Part shown: positions 38,286 through 46,890 of the stretch, in pieces | Numbering within the stretch: position 1 is the first letter of the stretch | Layout of the letters: each line of letters opens with the position of its first letter | Assembly (NCBI GenBank): GCA_035999765.1 | Contig: CP108521.1 | Coordinates: 6,882,001-6,946,000 of the forward strand | DNA: 64,000 bases | Direction of reading: 5' to 3' | Source of the DNA: Streptomyces sp. NBC_01231 | GTDB lineage: Bacteria > Actinomycetota > Actinomycetes > Streptomycetales > Streptomycetaceae | The notes under the pieces: generated by a model | Database searches by the model: none | What the model saw: only the letters and a program-made list of their open reading frames with translations | Told to the model about the DNA's origin: nothing | Program-made: the position numbers and the translations under genes

Positions 38286-39008
38286 ATGCGCCCACCCGTC
38301 ACCCACCACCACCCTGCTCGAGACGCTTCGCGTCCCCCTCTTCGACTGTTGATCGTGGAGGACGAAAAGCGGCTGGCCCTGTCGCTCGCCAAGGGTCTGA
38401 CCGCCGAGGGGTACGCCGTCGATGTCGTCCACGACGGCCGGGAGGGCCTGCACCGCGCCACCGAGCAGCCGTACGACCTCCTGATCCTCGACATCATGCT
38501 GCCGGGCCTCAACGGCTACCGCGTCTGCGCCGCCCTGCGCGCCGCCGGTCACGACGTGCCGATCCTGATGCTCACCGCCAAGGACGGCGAGTACGACGAG
38601 GCGGAAGGTCTGGACACGGGCGCCGACGACTACCTCACCAAGCCGTTCTCGTACGTCGTCCTCGTCGCCCGCATCAAGGCGCTGCTCCGGCGACGTGGCC
38701 AGGGCGCCGGCGCCTCACCCGTGCACGTCCACGGCGACCTCAAGGTGGACACCGCCGCCCACCGCGTCTTCCTCGGGGAGGACGAGGTCGCCCTGACGGC
38801 GAAGGAGTTCTCCGTCCTGGAGCAACTGGTGCTGCGGGCCGGCGAGGTGGTGTCCAAGTCCCAGATACTGGAGCACGTCTGGGACTTCGCCTACGACGGC
38901 GATCCGAACATCGTCGAGGTCTACATCAGCACCCTGCGGCGCAAGCTGCGCGCCGGCCTCATCCGGACCGTCCGCGGCGCGGGCTACCGGCTGGAGGCGG
39001 AGCGATGA
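38286..39008 (+). CDS. rapA1: OmpR/PhoB-type response regulator (RapA1-like)
   Basis: This 240-residue regulator has a receiver with phosphate-accepting D69 (ILDIMLPG) and a winged-helix DNA-binding domain (TAKEFSVLEQLVLRAGEVVSKSQILEHVWD). The first 19 residues are His/Pro-rich and unusual, and the start lacks a clear ribosome site. Its stop overlaps the kinase start (ATGA). The position between meaB and the MarR gene fits S. coelicolor SCO5403, recalled as RapA1, reported to influence antibiotic production. Confidence 0.88.
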   Translation: MRPPVTHHHPARDASRPPLRLLIVEDEKRLALSLAKGLTAEGYAVDVVHDGREGLHRATEQPYDLLILDIMLPGLNGYRVCAALRAAGHDVPILMLTAKDGEYDEAEGLDTGADDYLTKPFSYVVLVARIKALLRRRGQGAGASPVHVHGDLKVDTAAHRVFLGEDEVALTAKEFSVLEQLVLRAGEVVSKSQILEHVWDFAYDGDPNIVEVYISTLRRKLRAGLIRTVRGAGYRLEAER

Positions 39009-40438
39009 GGCGCCTGTTCGGCTCCGTCCGGTCCCGGGCCACCCTCGCCTCCACGCTCGTCGTGGCCGTGGCGCTCGTCGCCGCCGGGGCCGCCGTCCTG
39101 CTGTCCCTGCGCTCCAACCTCATGGGTCAGGCCGGCACCCAGGCGGAGCACACCGCGCGCTCGGTCGCCACCGACCTGTCCCTCGGGAAGACCACCGGGC
39201 ATCTGGACCTGGACCACGACGAGGAGCCGGTCCAGGTCGTCGACGAGAACGGGAAGCTCCTGGCGGTCTCCAAGGACCTGGAGCGGATCAGCGGCACGGC
39301 CACCGACGCGGTGAAGCTGCGGACGACGAAGCCCGCCGCGACCGGCGACCAGCGCGACGAGGACGCGGACGACGACGACTCCGACGCCGCCGAGCCCCTC
39401 GAACCGGGCGACATCGACGACAGGACCACCTTCACCAACGGTTCGGCGACCATGGACCACGAGATCGCCGACTACCGCTTCGCCGCCGTCCAGGTGGAGA
39501 CCGAGAAGGCGGGCACGCTCACCGTCTACGCCGGCGCCCCCCTCTCCGCCGAACAGGGCGCCGTGCGCACCGCGCTGACCGTCATGCTGATCGGCTTCCC
39601 ACTGCTGCTCGCCGTCGTCGCGGCGGTGACCTGGCTGGTCACCCGGCGCGCCCTGCGCCCCGTCGAGGGCATCCGCGGCGAGATGGCCGCGATCACCGCC
39701 TCCGAGGACCTCGCACGCCGCGTACCGGTGCCGGACACGCACGACGAGGTGGCCCGCCTCGCCCGCACCACCAACGAGACGCTGGCCGCCCTGGAGAGCT
39801 CCGTGGAGCGCCAGCGCCGGTTCGTCGCCGACGCCTCCCACGAGCTGCGCAGCCCGATCGCGTCCCTGCGCACCCAGCTCGAGGTGGGCGCCGCCCACCC
39901 CGAGCTGCTGGACGTGGCGGGAGCGGTCGAGGACACCGTACGACTGCAACGCCTCGCCGCCGACCTGTTGCTGCTCGCCCGGCTGGACGCGGGGGAGCGG
40001 CCCGCGGCCGACGCGCGGTTCGACCTCGCCGCACTGGCGCGGGAGGAGGCCGACGGGCGCGCGGGTGTGACGGTCGAGGCGCCGGAGGGCGTGACCGTGG
40101 CGGGGTCGCGGGGCCAGATGGGGCGGCTGCTCACCAACCTCCTGGACAACGCGGGGCGGCACGCCCGCTCGGCCGTCCGGGTGAACGTGCGGCGCGCGGG
40201 GGAGTGGGCGCTGGTCGAGGTCGCCGACGACGGTGACGGGGTGCCGGCGGGCGACCGGGAGCGGATCTTCGAGCGGTTCGTACGGCTCGACGCCGCCCGC
40301 AGCCGCGACGACGGCGGTGCGGGGCTCGGTCTCGCCATCGCCCGGGACGTCGCCGTGCGGCACGGCGGAACCCTCACGGTCGGTGACGCGCCGGCAGGCG
40401 GAGCCCAGTTCGAACTCCGCCTGCCGGCGATCGCCTAG
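39005..40438 (+). CDS. rapA2: Sensor histidine kinase (RapA2-like)
   Basis: This 477-residue kinase has a membrane helix (12-35), an extracytoplasmic domain (about 36-188) with an acidic run DEDADDDDSDAAE, and a second helix (190-212). HAMP follows, then a HisKA helix with H279 (ADASHELRSPIASL) and an ATPase domain (NLLDNAGRHA, DGDGVP, GAGLGLAI). The acidic loop resembles the Asp-rich tail of the divergent PepSY protein; both may meet cations outside the cell. Confidence 0.9.
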   Translation: MRRLFGSVRSRATLASTLVVAVALVAAGAAVLLSLRSNLMGQAGTQAEHTARSVATDLSLGKTTGHLDLDHDEEPVQVVDENGKLLAVSKDLERISGTATDAVKLRTTKPAATGDQRDEDADDDDSDAAEPLEPGDIDDRTTFTNGSATMDHEIADYRFAAVQVETEKAGTLTVYAGAPLSAEQGAVRTALTVMLIGFPLLLAVVAAVTWLVTRRALRPVEGIRGEMAAITASEDLARRVPVPDTHDEVARLARTTNETLAALESSVERQRRFVADASHELRSPIASLRTQLEVGAAHPELLDVAGAVEDTVRLQRLAADLLLLARLDAGERPAADARFDLAALAREEADGRAGVTVEAPEGVTVAGSRGQMGRLLTNLLDNAGRHARSAVRVNVRRAGEWALVEVADDGDGVPAGDRERIFERFVRLDAARSRDDGGAGLGLAIARDVAVRHGGTLTVGDAPAGGAQFELRLPAIA

Positions 40439-40479
40439 GGGGCGATCCGAACGACACCCCTATGTCTTCGGAGTGGTCC

Positions 40480-40956
40480 TCAGGGCCGTCCCCGCTGCCC
40501 GCGGAGGTGTTCCGCGATGGGCTTCAGGCCCTTGTCGAGTTCCGTCAGGGAGTCGGGGGACAGCAGATCGATGAAGTGCCTCCGCACGGACGCCACATGA
40601 TGGGGCGCGACCTTCTTCATCGTCTCCAGGCCCGTCTCGGTGAGAACGGCGTACAGACCTCGGCGGTCCGACTCGCAGTTCTCGCGCCGCACGAGATCCG
40701 CGTTCTCCATGCGGGTGATCTGGTGGGAAAGGCGGCTCTTGGACTGGAGGGTGGCGGACGCGAGGTCGCTCATCCGCATCCGTACGCCCTCCGACTCGGA
40801 GAGATTCACGAGGATCTCGTAGTCGTTCATTGTCAGGCCGAACGGCTGCAGGTCCTTTTCGAGCTGGTACGTCAACAGTCTGTTGACCTCCAGGTGGGTG
40901 CGCCAGGCGCACTGCTCCGCATCCGTCAGCCAGCGTGTGGCCGTCTCGGTCTCCAT
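40480..40956 (-). CDS. absC: MarR-family regulator (AbsC-like)
   Basis: This 158-residue winged-helix protein has the MarR core (MRMSDLASATLQSKSRLSHQITRMENADLVRRE) and a basic wing with DRRG. Size and position match S. coelicolor AbsC (SCO5405), recalled as controlling zinc acquisition and antibiotic production. Cys and His residues (C95 area, H120s) could bind metal. It converges on the two-component genes. Confidence 0.82.
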   Translation of the reverse strand: METETATRWLTDAEQCAWRTHLEVNRLLTYQLEKDLQPFGLTMNDYEILVNLSESEGVRMRMSDLASATLQSKSRLSHQITRMENADLVRRENCESDRRGLYAVLTETGLETMKKVAPHHVASVRRHFIDLLSPDSLTELDKGLKPIAEHLRGQRGRP

Positions 40957-41052
40957 AAATGAAGTCTACCTAAAAAGTTGAAAGGCGAACTAGTGAGGGT
41001 GGCGGTGACATCGGCGCGCACACGTTCGACGTCACACTCCGCAGACTACCGC

Positions 41053-41856
41053 TCACAGCCCGAAGCGACGCTGGAGGTCCCCCAGCTGTCCGGGAAGACG
41101 CGGTGCGCCCGCCTGCTGTCCGGGGCCCGCGGGGCCCCCGCCGCCGCCGGGCACTCCCGCCTGCTGCGGAACCGCCCCCGTGGCCTGCTCGGCCATGAGC
41201 GCCTCGGACGACTGGAGGAGGACCGTGCCGGCCCCGACGAACTCGAACTGGTGCTCCTCCCCGGAGGCCCCGCCGAGGCCCGTCATCGCACGTAGACCGC
41301 CCATCAGGCCGGTCATGTAGCCGTGGTCGTAGTGATGGCACGGAGAGGGGCAGTCGGCCCAGCCGACGAGCGCCTGCGGGTCCACCCGGATCGGCGGTTC
41401 CATGAACACCACGGGGCCGTTGGAGGCCGCCACGAACTTTCCGGTTCCGATGAGTGTCAGAAAACCTGGCACGATCGACTGTTTGAGCGCGAGAGTTGGC
41501 TGAAACGCGAGCAGGTTGCCTGAGCGAATGGTCAGATTGCCGTTCTCCAGGTCGTAGGAGTTCACGTCGAAGGCCCGGTCGGCGAGGAGCATCTTGCCCG
41601 AGCCCTCCGCCACCACCCAGTCACTGGCGTGCAGAGGCGAATGGAAGGACGTACGGACAAGGCGGTCAAGTCGCCCGTGCCCGATGCCGTTGAAGTCCAT
41701 CGAGCCGTAGTAGGCGATCATCTTCCCCTTCTGCAGGAACCACTGGCTCCCCTTGAGCTCCACGCAGAAGGTGTAGTTGTTGACGTTGTCGTCGGACGGC
41801 AGCGTCATCGGGTCGAAGACCGTCGGGCCGCCGCCCGGAGCCCCGTACATGCTCAC
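41053..41856 (-). CDS. AIM24-family protein, third of three
   Basis: This 267-residue protein has a beta-rich AIM24 domain (about 20-215), with repeats of the type GSGKMLLADRAFDVNSYDLENG and GTVLLQSSEAL. A Gly/Pro/Gln-rich tail (about 220-267) is absent from its two neighbours. The GTG start overlaps the preceding stop (GTGA) and has GGAGG upstream. The bacterial role of AIM24 proteins is not established. The CPSPCHHYDHG segment is unusual and could bind metal. Confidence 0.82.
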   Translation of the reverse strand: MSMYGAPGGGPTVFDPMTLPSDDNVNNYTFCVELKGSQWFLQKGKMIAYYGSMDFNGIGHGRLDRLVRTSFHSPLHASDWVVAEGSGKMLLADRAFDVNSYDLENGNLTIRSGNLLAFQPTLALKQSIVPGFLTLIGTGKFVAASNGPVVFMEPPIRVDPQALVGWADCPSPCHHYDHGYMTGLMGGLRAMTGLGGASGEEHQFEFVGAGTVLLQSSEALMAEQATGAVPQQAGVPGGGGGPAGPGQQAGAPRLPGQLGDLQRRFGL

Positions 41857-42503
41857 AGTTTTTCCTCCGAGGCCTGGACGTACACCGCGCCGTTGCCGCT
41901 GAGCTCCAGCTGGAACGCCTCGCCGGAGCCGCGGCCCACCATGTCCCGCCAGCCCAGCGCGGTGGACAGCTTGTTGCGTACGTCGCCGTGGTGGGCGACG
42001 TACGCCTGCGGGTCGACATGGACCGGGCGCTGCGGGGTGATGGGGACCTCGATGACCCCGCCGTGCGCCATCACCGCGACGGCGCCGTGCCCGCGCAGGG
42101 TGGTCGTGAACAGCCCCTGGCCGGTGACCTGGCCGCGGACCATGCCCATGACGCCGCCCTGGGAGCCCATGAACATGGTGCCCTGCTCCAGCGTGCCCTC
42201 GAAGGCGAGCAGCCGGTCCGCCTCCACATAGAGGGTGTCGCCGGTCATGGTGATCACCTGGACGTGGTGGCCGCCGTGCCCGAACAGCACGGTGCCGCTG
42301 CCCTCGACCGACATCAGCGGCGTCGCCTCGTTGGCCACCCGGCGGCCGATCATCGACATGACCCCGCCCTGGCCGCCCTGGATGTTCGGGGTGAAGGACA
42401 CCTCGCCCTGGTAGGCCAGCATCGCCCCGCGCTGACTGAACAGCCGCTGCCCGGGCAGGACGGTCGCCTCGACCATCTTGGAGTTGATCTCACGCAAGGC
42501 CAT
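41853..42503 (-). CDS. AIM24-family protein, second of three
   Basis: This 216-residue protein is a complete AIM24 beta-domain (VEGSGTVLFGHGG, GQGLFTTTLRGHGAVAVMA, VHVDPQAYVAHHGDV). ATG 42503 is chosen because GGGGGA lies eight bases upstream; an ATG at 42512 would overlap the previous gene. One base separates it from the first AIM24 gene, and it overlaps the third, so the three are one translational unit. Confidence 0.85.
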   Translation of the reverse strand: MALREINSKMVEATVLPGQRLFSQRGAMLAYQGEVSFTPNIQGGQGGVMSMIGRRVANEATPLMSVEGSGTVLFGHGGHHVQVITMTGDTLYVEADRLLAFEGTLEQGTMFMGSQGGVMGMVRGQVTGQGLFTTTLRGHGAVAVMAHGGVIEVPITPQRPVHVDPQAYVAHHGDVRNKLSTALGWRDMVGRGSGEAFQLELSGNGAVYVQASEEKL

Positions 42504-42504
42504 G

Positions 42505-43137
42505 TCACACATCCCCCGCGATCGTGTTCCGCTCGCTCGGCTGGACGTACACCAGGCCGTCCCCCTCGAAGCGGACCTGGAAGGCCTCGCCGCCGCCCTC
42601 GCCCATGAACGTCCGGAACGTCACACCGGACTGGAAGGACTGCCGCAGGTTCCCCTGGTGCGCGACGTACGCCCCCGGGTCGACGGTCAGCGGATACTGC
42701 TGGCTCACCCGGAGCACGACCGCCGGCCCGTCCGACATGATCGCGGCCTGACCGTGCCCCTCGATCGTCGTCGTGAACAGCCCGTTGCCCTGGGTGGCAC
42801 CGCGCATGCCCGTGAACGACGTGCCGGTCCTCAGGCCCGAGTCGGTCGCGAGCAGATTGCTCGACTCCACGTACAGCTTGTCGCCCTGGAGGGCGACGAG
42901 GTTGATCTCCGAGGCCCGGTCCGCGAACCAGCACGTCCCGTGCCCCTTCACCTCCATCAGTGTCATCTGCTCGCCGGTGATCCGCCGGGTCACCATCCCC
43001 CGCAGGCCCTCACCGCCGCCGCTGAGTTTCTTGAAGTCCATCTGACCGTCGTACGCGACCATCGAGCCGTTCTTCGCCTTCACGGCGTCCCCGGTCATGT
43101 CGACGGCGAGCACCTTGCTGCCTTGAAGTCGGAACAT
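42505..43137 (-). CDS. AIM24-family protein, first of three
   Basis: This 210-residue AIM24 domain has VKGHGTCWFADRA, GNGLFTTTIEGHGQAAIM and LTVDPGAYVAHQGNL. It heads the three-gene minus-strand unit. ATG 43137 (MFRLQGSKVL) is chosen by alignment with the paralogues; the ribosome site is weak. Family members resemble a mitochondrial protein that affects cristae, but no function is assigned here. Confidence 0.84.
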   Translation of the reverse strand: MFRLQGSKVLAVDMTGDAVKAKNGSMVAYDGQMDFKKLSGGGEGLRGMVTRRITGEQMTLMEVKGHGTCWFADRASEINLVALQGDKLYVESSNLLATDSGLRTGTSFTGMRGATQGNGLFTTTIEGHGQAAIMSDGPAVVLRVSQQYPLTVDPGAYVAHQGNLRQSFQSGVTFRTFMGEGGGEAFQVRFEGDGLVYVQPSERNTIAGDV

Positions 43138-43275
43138 CGCCACGCAGCGAAGGTAGCGGCCGCGAGGCTCCGCCGACAGGGCCTGCGGGAGGAGTGCCAC
43201 CCTGATCGCAACCTGAGCACTCCTCGGGTCGTCGCGAGAAAAACGGCCCTCCCACCCCCGGCACGGTGACCGCAC

Positions 43276-43304
43276 GGACGTTTGCCACAATGGGCGGACG
43301 TTTG
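43276..43304. repeat. GGACGTTTG direct repeat in a divergent promoter region
   Basis: GGACGTTTG occurs at 43276-43284 and 43296-43304, 20 bases apart, with an extra matching C before each copy. It lies in the 215-bp region between the AIM24 unit and the divergent DUF3817 gene. Confidence 0.5.
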
Positions 43305-43352
43305 TGCCCGTATTCACAAGCCGTCCGACATCTCTCCCACCGAAGGTGACCT

Positions 43353-43703
43353 GTGGACATCAAGACCGCCACCGCCCTGCGCCGTCTCCGCCTGGTCTCG
43401 GCCCCCGAGGCGATCTCCTTCCTGCTCCTCCTCGTCTGCTCGGTGCTGAAGCGGACCACGGACTTCAACGCGGTCCCCGTGATGGGCATGATCCACGGCG
43501 TCCTCTTCATCCTGTACGTGATCTTCTGGGCGGACGCCTGGAACCGCACCAAGTGGCCCCTGAAGACCGGCGCCCTCTACTTCGTCCTCTCCGTGCTGCC
43601 CACGGGCGGCTTCTTCGCCGAGCGCAAGCTGCGCCGCGAGGCCGAGGACGCGGTCATCGCCTCCCGCGCCCGCCAGGCGAAGGACGGGACCGTGAACGCA
43701 TGA
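43353..43703 (+). CDS. DUF3817 membrane protein, first copy
   Basis: This 116-residue protein has three hydrophobic helices and the DUF3817 pattern: [59 protein letters not shown] precedes the GTG. It is coupled to the next gene by ATGA. It is paralogous to the gene at 44718-45056. The function is unknown. Confidence 0.84.
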   Translation: MDIKTATALRRLRLVSAPEAISFLLLLVCSVLKRTTDFNAVPVMGMIHGVLFILYVIFWADAWNRTKWPLKTGALYFVLSVLPTGGFFAERKLRREAEDAVIASRARQAKDGTVNA

Positions 43704-43993
43704 TCGTCGCCTTCTCCGTGACACCGCTGGGCGTCGGCGAGGACGTGGGTGCCTACGTGGCTGAGGCCGTGCGCGTCGTCCGCGCATCCGGCCTGCCGAA
43801 CCGGACCGACGCCATGTTCACCTCCGTCGAGGGGGAGTGGGACGAGGTCATGGACGTCGTCAAGCGGGCCGTGGCCGCGGTGGAGGCACGGGCACCACGC
43901 GTCTCGCTGGTCCTCAAGGCCGACATCCGCCCCGGAGTGACGGACGGCCTCACGTCCAAGGTGGAGACCGTCGAGCGGCATCTCGGCGAGTGA
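43700..43993 (+). CDS. MTH1187/YkoF-type thiamine-binding-like protein
   Basis: This 97-residue ferredoxin-fold protein has the DUF77/MTH1187 pattern: [40 protein letters not shown] and [13 protein letters not shown]. Family members bind thiamine or its precursor and form tetramers. The start overlaps the DUF3817 stop, so a thiamine-related role for the DUF3817 protein is possible but unproven. Confidence 0.85.
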   Translation: MIVAFSVTPLGVGEDVGAYVAEAVRVVRASGLPNRTDAMFTSVEGEWDEVMDVVKRAVAAVEARAPRVSLVLKADIRPGVTDGLTSKVETVERHLGE

Positions 43994-44164
43994 CCCACGC
44001 ACGGTGAGCAGGTCCCGTCGAGGACGCGGAGACGACGGGGCCCCGCGGCGTGCGGTGTCGGGGTGCTCGGTACGGTCTGCCGCGCGCCGCCGGCCCGGGG
44101 GTCCGGCGGACCGAGGGGCGAGACGGGGCTGACCGCCATGTGACCGGCCGGTAAGGTCTGGGGC

Positions 44165-44674
44165 GTGCCGAAGCCGCTCAGCCTTCCCTTCGACCCCATC
44201 GCCCGTGCCGACGAACTCTGGAAGCAGCGCTGGGGAAACGTGCCGTCCATGTCCGCGATCACCTCGATCATGCGGGCGCAGCAGATCCTGCTCGCCGAGG
44301 TCGACGCGGTCGTCAAGCCGTACGGACTGACGTTCGCGCGGTACGAGGCGCTGGTGCTGCTCACCTTCTCCAAGGCCGGCGAGCTGCCGATGTCGAAGAT
44401 CGGTGAGCGGCTCATGGTGCACCCCACGTCGGTGACGAACACCGTCGACCGCCTGGTGCGGTCGGGTCTGGTGTCCAGGCGCCCCAACCCCAACGACGGG
44501 CGCGGCACGCTCGCCACCATCACCGACAAGGGCCGCGAGGTCGTCGACGCGGCCACCCGCGACCTGATGGCGATGGACTTCGGGCTCGGGGTGTACGACG
44601 CGGAGGAGTGCGGCGAGATCTTCGCGATGCTCCGGCCGCTGCGGGTCTCCGCGAGCGACTTCGACGAGGACTGA
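44165..44674 (+). CDS. MarR-family regulator
   Basis: This 169-residue regulator has the winged-helix core LPMSKIGERLMVHPTSVTNTVDRLVRSGLVSRRPNPNDGRG-type sequence. The N-terminus ADELWKQRWGNVPSMSAITSIMRAQQILL is longer than in many MarR proteins. It starts at GTG 44165. The downstream DUF3817 gene and icmA follow on the same strand, and it could regulate either. The effector is unknown. Confidence 0.86.
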   Translation: MPKPLSLPFDPIARADELWKQRWGNVPSMSAITSIMRAQQILLAEVDAVVKPYGLTFARYEALVLLTFSKAGELPMSKIGERLMVHPTSVTNTVDRLVRSGLVSRRPNPNDGRGTLATITDKGREVVDAATRDLMAMDFGLGVYDAEECGEIFAMLRPLRVSASDFDED

Positions 44675-44717
44675 CCCGGGGCAAGATCTCCCGGAGTGCG
44701 TGGTTACGCTCGTACGC

Positions 44718-45056
44718 ATGAAAAAGAGCGTGCTGACCCGCTATCGCGTCATGGCCTACGTCACCGGTGTGCTGCTGGTCCTGCTGACCCTCGGCGTGAT
44801 CGCCAAGTACCTGCTCGACCTGGACGGCGCCGACGGTTTCACCCGTGTCGTGGGCATCGCGCACGGCTGGCTGTACGTCGTCTACCTGGTCTTCGCGTTC
44901 GACCTGGGCTCGAAGGCGAAGTGGCCGGTCGCCAAGCAGCTGTGGGTGCTGCTGGCCGGGACCATCCCCACGGCCGCCTTCTTCGTGGAGCGCAAGGTCA
45001 CCCGCGAGCTGGAGACGAAGATCGCCGACGACGCTCCGGTGACCGCCAAGGCGTAA
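44718..45056 (+). CDS. DUF3817 membrane protein, second copy
   Basis: This 112-residue, three-helix protein has RYRVMAYVTGVLLVLL, GIAHGWLYVVYLVFAFDLGSKAKWP and TIPTAAFFVERKVTREL. It is clearly paralogous to the protein at 43353. ATG 44718 has no ribosome site, but TACGCT at 44705-44710 lies seven bases upstream, where a -10 box of a leaderless gene would be. A GTG at 44700 is the alternative. A perfect hairpin follows. Confidence 0.82.
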   Translation: MKKSVLTRYRVMAYVTGVLLVLLTLGVIAKYLLDLDGADGFTRVVGIAHGWLYVVYLVFAFDLGSKAKWPVAKQLWVLLAGTIPTAAFFVERKVTRELETKIADDAPVTAKA

Positions 45057-45061
45057 CCCGC

Positions 45062-45088
45062 ACCGCCGTACGACACGCGTACGGCGGT
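45062..45088 (+). terminator. Terminator after the second DUF3817 gene
   Basis: ACCGCCGTACG (45062-45072) pairs perfectly with 45078-45088 (11 pairs, loop ACACG), starting five bases after the stop. It separates DUF3817 from icmA. Confidence 0.8.
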
Positions 45089-45102
45089 CAGCGATCGACA
45101 TG

Positions 45103-45120
45103 TACTAGGACGTCCTAGTA
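45103..45120. promoter_or_regulatory. 18-bp perfect palindrome at the icmA promoter
   Basis: TACTAGGACGTCCTAGTA is perfectly self-complementary and ends 11 bases before the icmA ATG. TCGACA (45095-45100) and TAGTAA (45116-45121) could be promoter hexamers (15-base spacer), so a bound protein would block transcription. The ribosome site GAGGG is unusually close to the ATG. The regulator is unknown; nearby TetR and MarR genes are candidates. Confidence 0.7.
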
Positions 45121-45131
45121 AATTCGAGGGT

Positions 45132-46832
45132 ATGGACGCTGACGCGATCGAAGAGGGCCGCCGACGCTGGCAGGCCCGGTACGACGCTTCACGCAGGCGT
45201 GAGGCCGACTTCACTACTCTGTCCGGGGATCCCGTGGAGCCGGTGTACGGGCCACGGCCGGGGGACAGGTACGACGGCTTCGAGCGGATCGGGTGGCCCG
45301 GGGAGTACCCCTTCACCCGCGGCCTGTACCCGACCGGCTACCGGGGGCGCACCTGGACCATCAGGCAGTTCGCCGGGTTCGGCAACGCCGAGCAGACCAA
45401 CGAGCGCTACAAGATGATCCTGGCCAACGGCGGTGGCGGGCTGTCCGTGGCCTTCGACATGCCGACCCTCATGGGACGGGACTCCGACGATCCGCGCTCG
45501 CTGGGCGAGGTCGGACACTGCGGTGTCGCCATCGACTCGGCCGCCGACATGGAGACCCTGTTCAGGGACATCCCACTGGGTGACGTCACGACCTCGATGA
45601 CGATCAGCGGTCCGGCCGTCCCGGTCTTCTGCATGTACCTCGTCGCCGCCGAACGGCAGGGCGTCGACCCGGCCGTCCTCAACGGCACGCTCCAGACCGA
45701 CATCTTCAAGGAGTACATCGCCCAGAAGGAGTGGCTCTTCCAGCCCGAGCCGCACCTGCGCCTGATCGGCGACCTGATGGAGTACTGCGTGGCGGGCATC
45801 CCCGCCTACAAGCCGCTGTCCGTCTCCGGCTACCACATCCGCGAGGCAGGATCGACGGCCGCGCAGGAGCTGGCGTACACGCTGGCCGACGGCTTCGGAT
45901 ACGTGGAGCTGGGGCTGAGCCGCGGGCTCGACGTCGATGTCTTCGCCCCCGGGCTGTCCTTCTTCTTCGACGCGCACCTCGACTTCTTCGAGGAGATCGC
46001 CAAGTTCCGTGCGGCGCGCCGCATCTGGGCGCGGTGGATGCGGGACGTGTACGGGGCGCGGACCGACAGGGCGCAGTGGCTGCGCTTCCACACCCAGACC
46101 GCCGGTGTCTCGCTGACCGCGCAGCAGCCGTACAACAACGTGGTGCGTACGGCTGTGGAGGCGCTGGCCGCCGTGCTGGGCGGCACCAACTCGCTGCACA
46201 CCAACGCCCTCGACGAGACGCTCGCGCTGCCCTCCCAGCAGGCGGCGGAGATCGCGCTGCGCACCCAGCAGGTACTGATGGAGGAGACCGGGGTCGCCAA
46301 CGTGGCCGATCCGCTGGGCGGTTCGTGGTTCGTCGAGCAGTTGACCGACCGGATCGAGGCGGACGCCGAGAAGATCTTCGAGCAGATCAAGGAGCGCGGG
46401 CTGCGGGCCCACCCGGACGGACGGCACCCGATCGGGCCGGTCACCTCCGGGATTCTGCGCGGGATCGAGGACGGCTGGTTCACGGGCGAGATCGCCGAGT
46501 CCGCGTTCCAGTACCAACGGGCCCTGGAGAAGGGCGACAAGCGGGTCGTGGGGGTGAACGTCCACCACGGCTCCGTCACCGGCGACCTGGAGATCCTGCG
46601 GGTCGGTCACGAGGTGGAGCGGGAGCAGGTGCGCGCCCTCGGGGCCCGTAGGGCCGACCGGGACGAGGCTGGTGTGCGGGCCGCACTCGACGCGATGCTC
46701 GCCGCCGCGCGGGACGGATCCAACATGATCGAGCCGATGCTGGACGCCGTACGGGCGGAAGCGACCCTCGGCGAGGTCTGCGGGGTGTTGCGGGACGAGT
46801 GGGGGGTCTACACGGAGCCGGCCGGGTTCTGA
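45132..46832 (+). CDS. icmA: Isobutyryl-CoA mutase large subunit
   Basis: This 566-residue B12-dependent mutase TIM barrel lacks the C-terminal cobalamin domain, so it needs the small subunit IcmB encoded elsewhere. F80 (TIRQF) and Q198 (EYIAQKE) replace the Tyr89 and Arg207 of methylmalonyl-CoA mutase. This is the known mark of isobutyryl-CoA specificity, and the numbering agrees exactly with the S. cinnamonensis enzyme as I recall it. It interconverts isobutyryl- and n-butyryl-CoA, linking valine breakdown to C4 acyl-CoA and polyketide supply. It is downstream of an 18-bp palindrome. Confidence 0.95.
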   Translation: MDADAIEEGRRRWQARYDASRRREADFTTLSGDPVEPVYGPRPGDRYDGFERIGWPGEYPFTRGLYPTGYRGRTWTIRQFAGFGNAEQTNERYKMILANGGGGLSVAFDMPTLMGRDSDDPRSLGEVGHCGVAIDSAADMETLFRDIPLGDVTTSMTISGPAVPVFCMYLVAAERQGVDPAVLNGTLQTDIFKEYIAQKEWLFQPEPHLRLIGDLMEYCVAGIPAYKPLSVSGYHIREAGSTAAQELAYTLADGFGYVELGLSRGLDVDVFAPGLSFFFDAHLDFFEEIAKFRAARRIWARWMRDVYGARTDRAQWLRFHTQTAGVSLTAQQPYNNVVRTAVEALAAVLGGTNSLHTNALDETLALPSQQAAEIALRTQQVLMEETGVANVADPLGGSWFVEQLTDRIEADAEKIFEQIKERGLRAHPDGRHPIGPVTSGILRGIEDGWFTGEIAESAFQYQRALEKGDKRVVGVNVHHGSVTGDLEILRVGHEVEREQVRALGARRADRDEAGVRAALDAMLAAARDGSNMIEPMLDAVRAEATLGEVCGVLRDEWGVYTEPAGF

Positions 46833-46890
46833 GACGCGTACGAGGGCCGAGCGTGGCCCGCCCGCCCTGGTCGCCGGCCGGTCGTCCGGT

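Noticed and set aside
40976..40991. AGTT-N8-AACT as the MarR operator
   Set aside because: Only four-base arms, so the match is too weak to list despite its suitable position.
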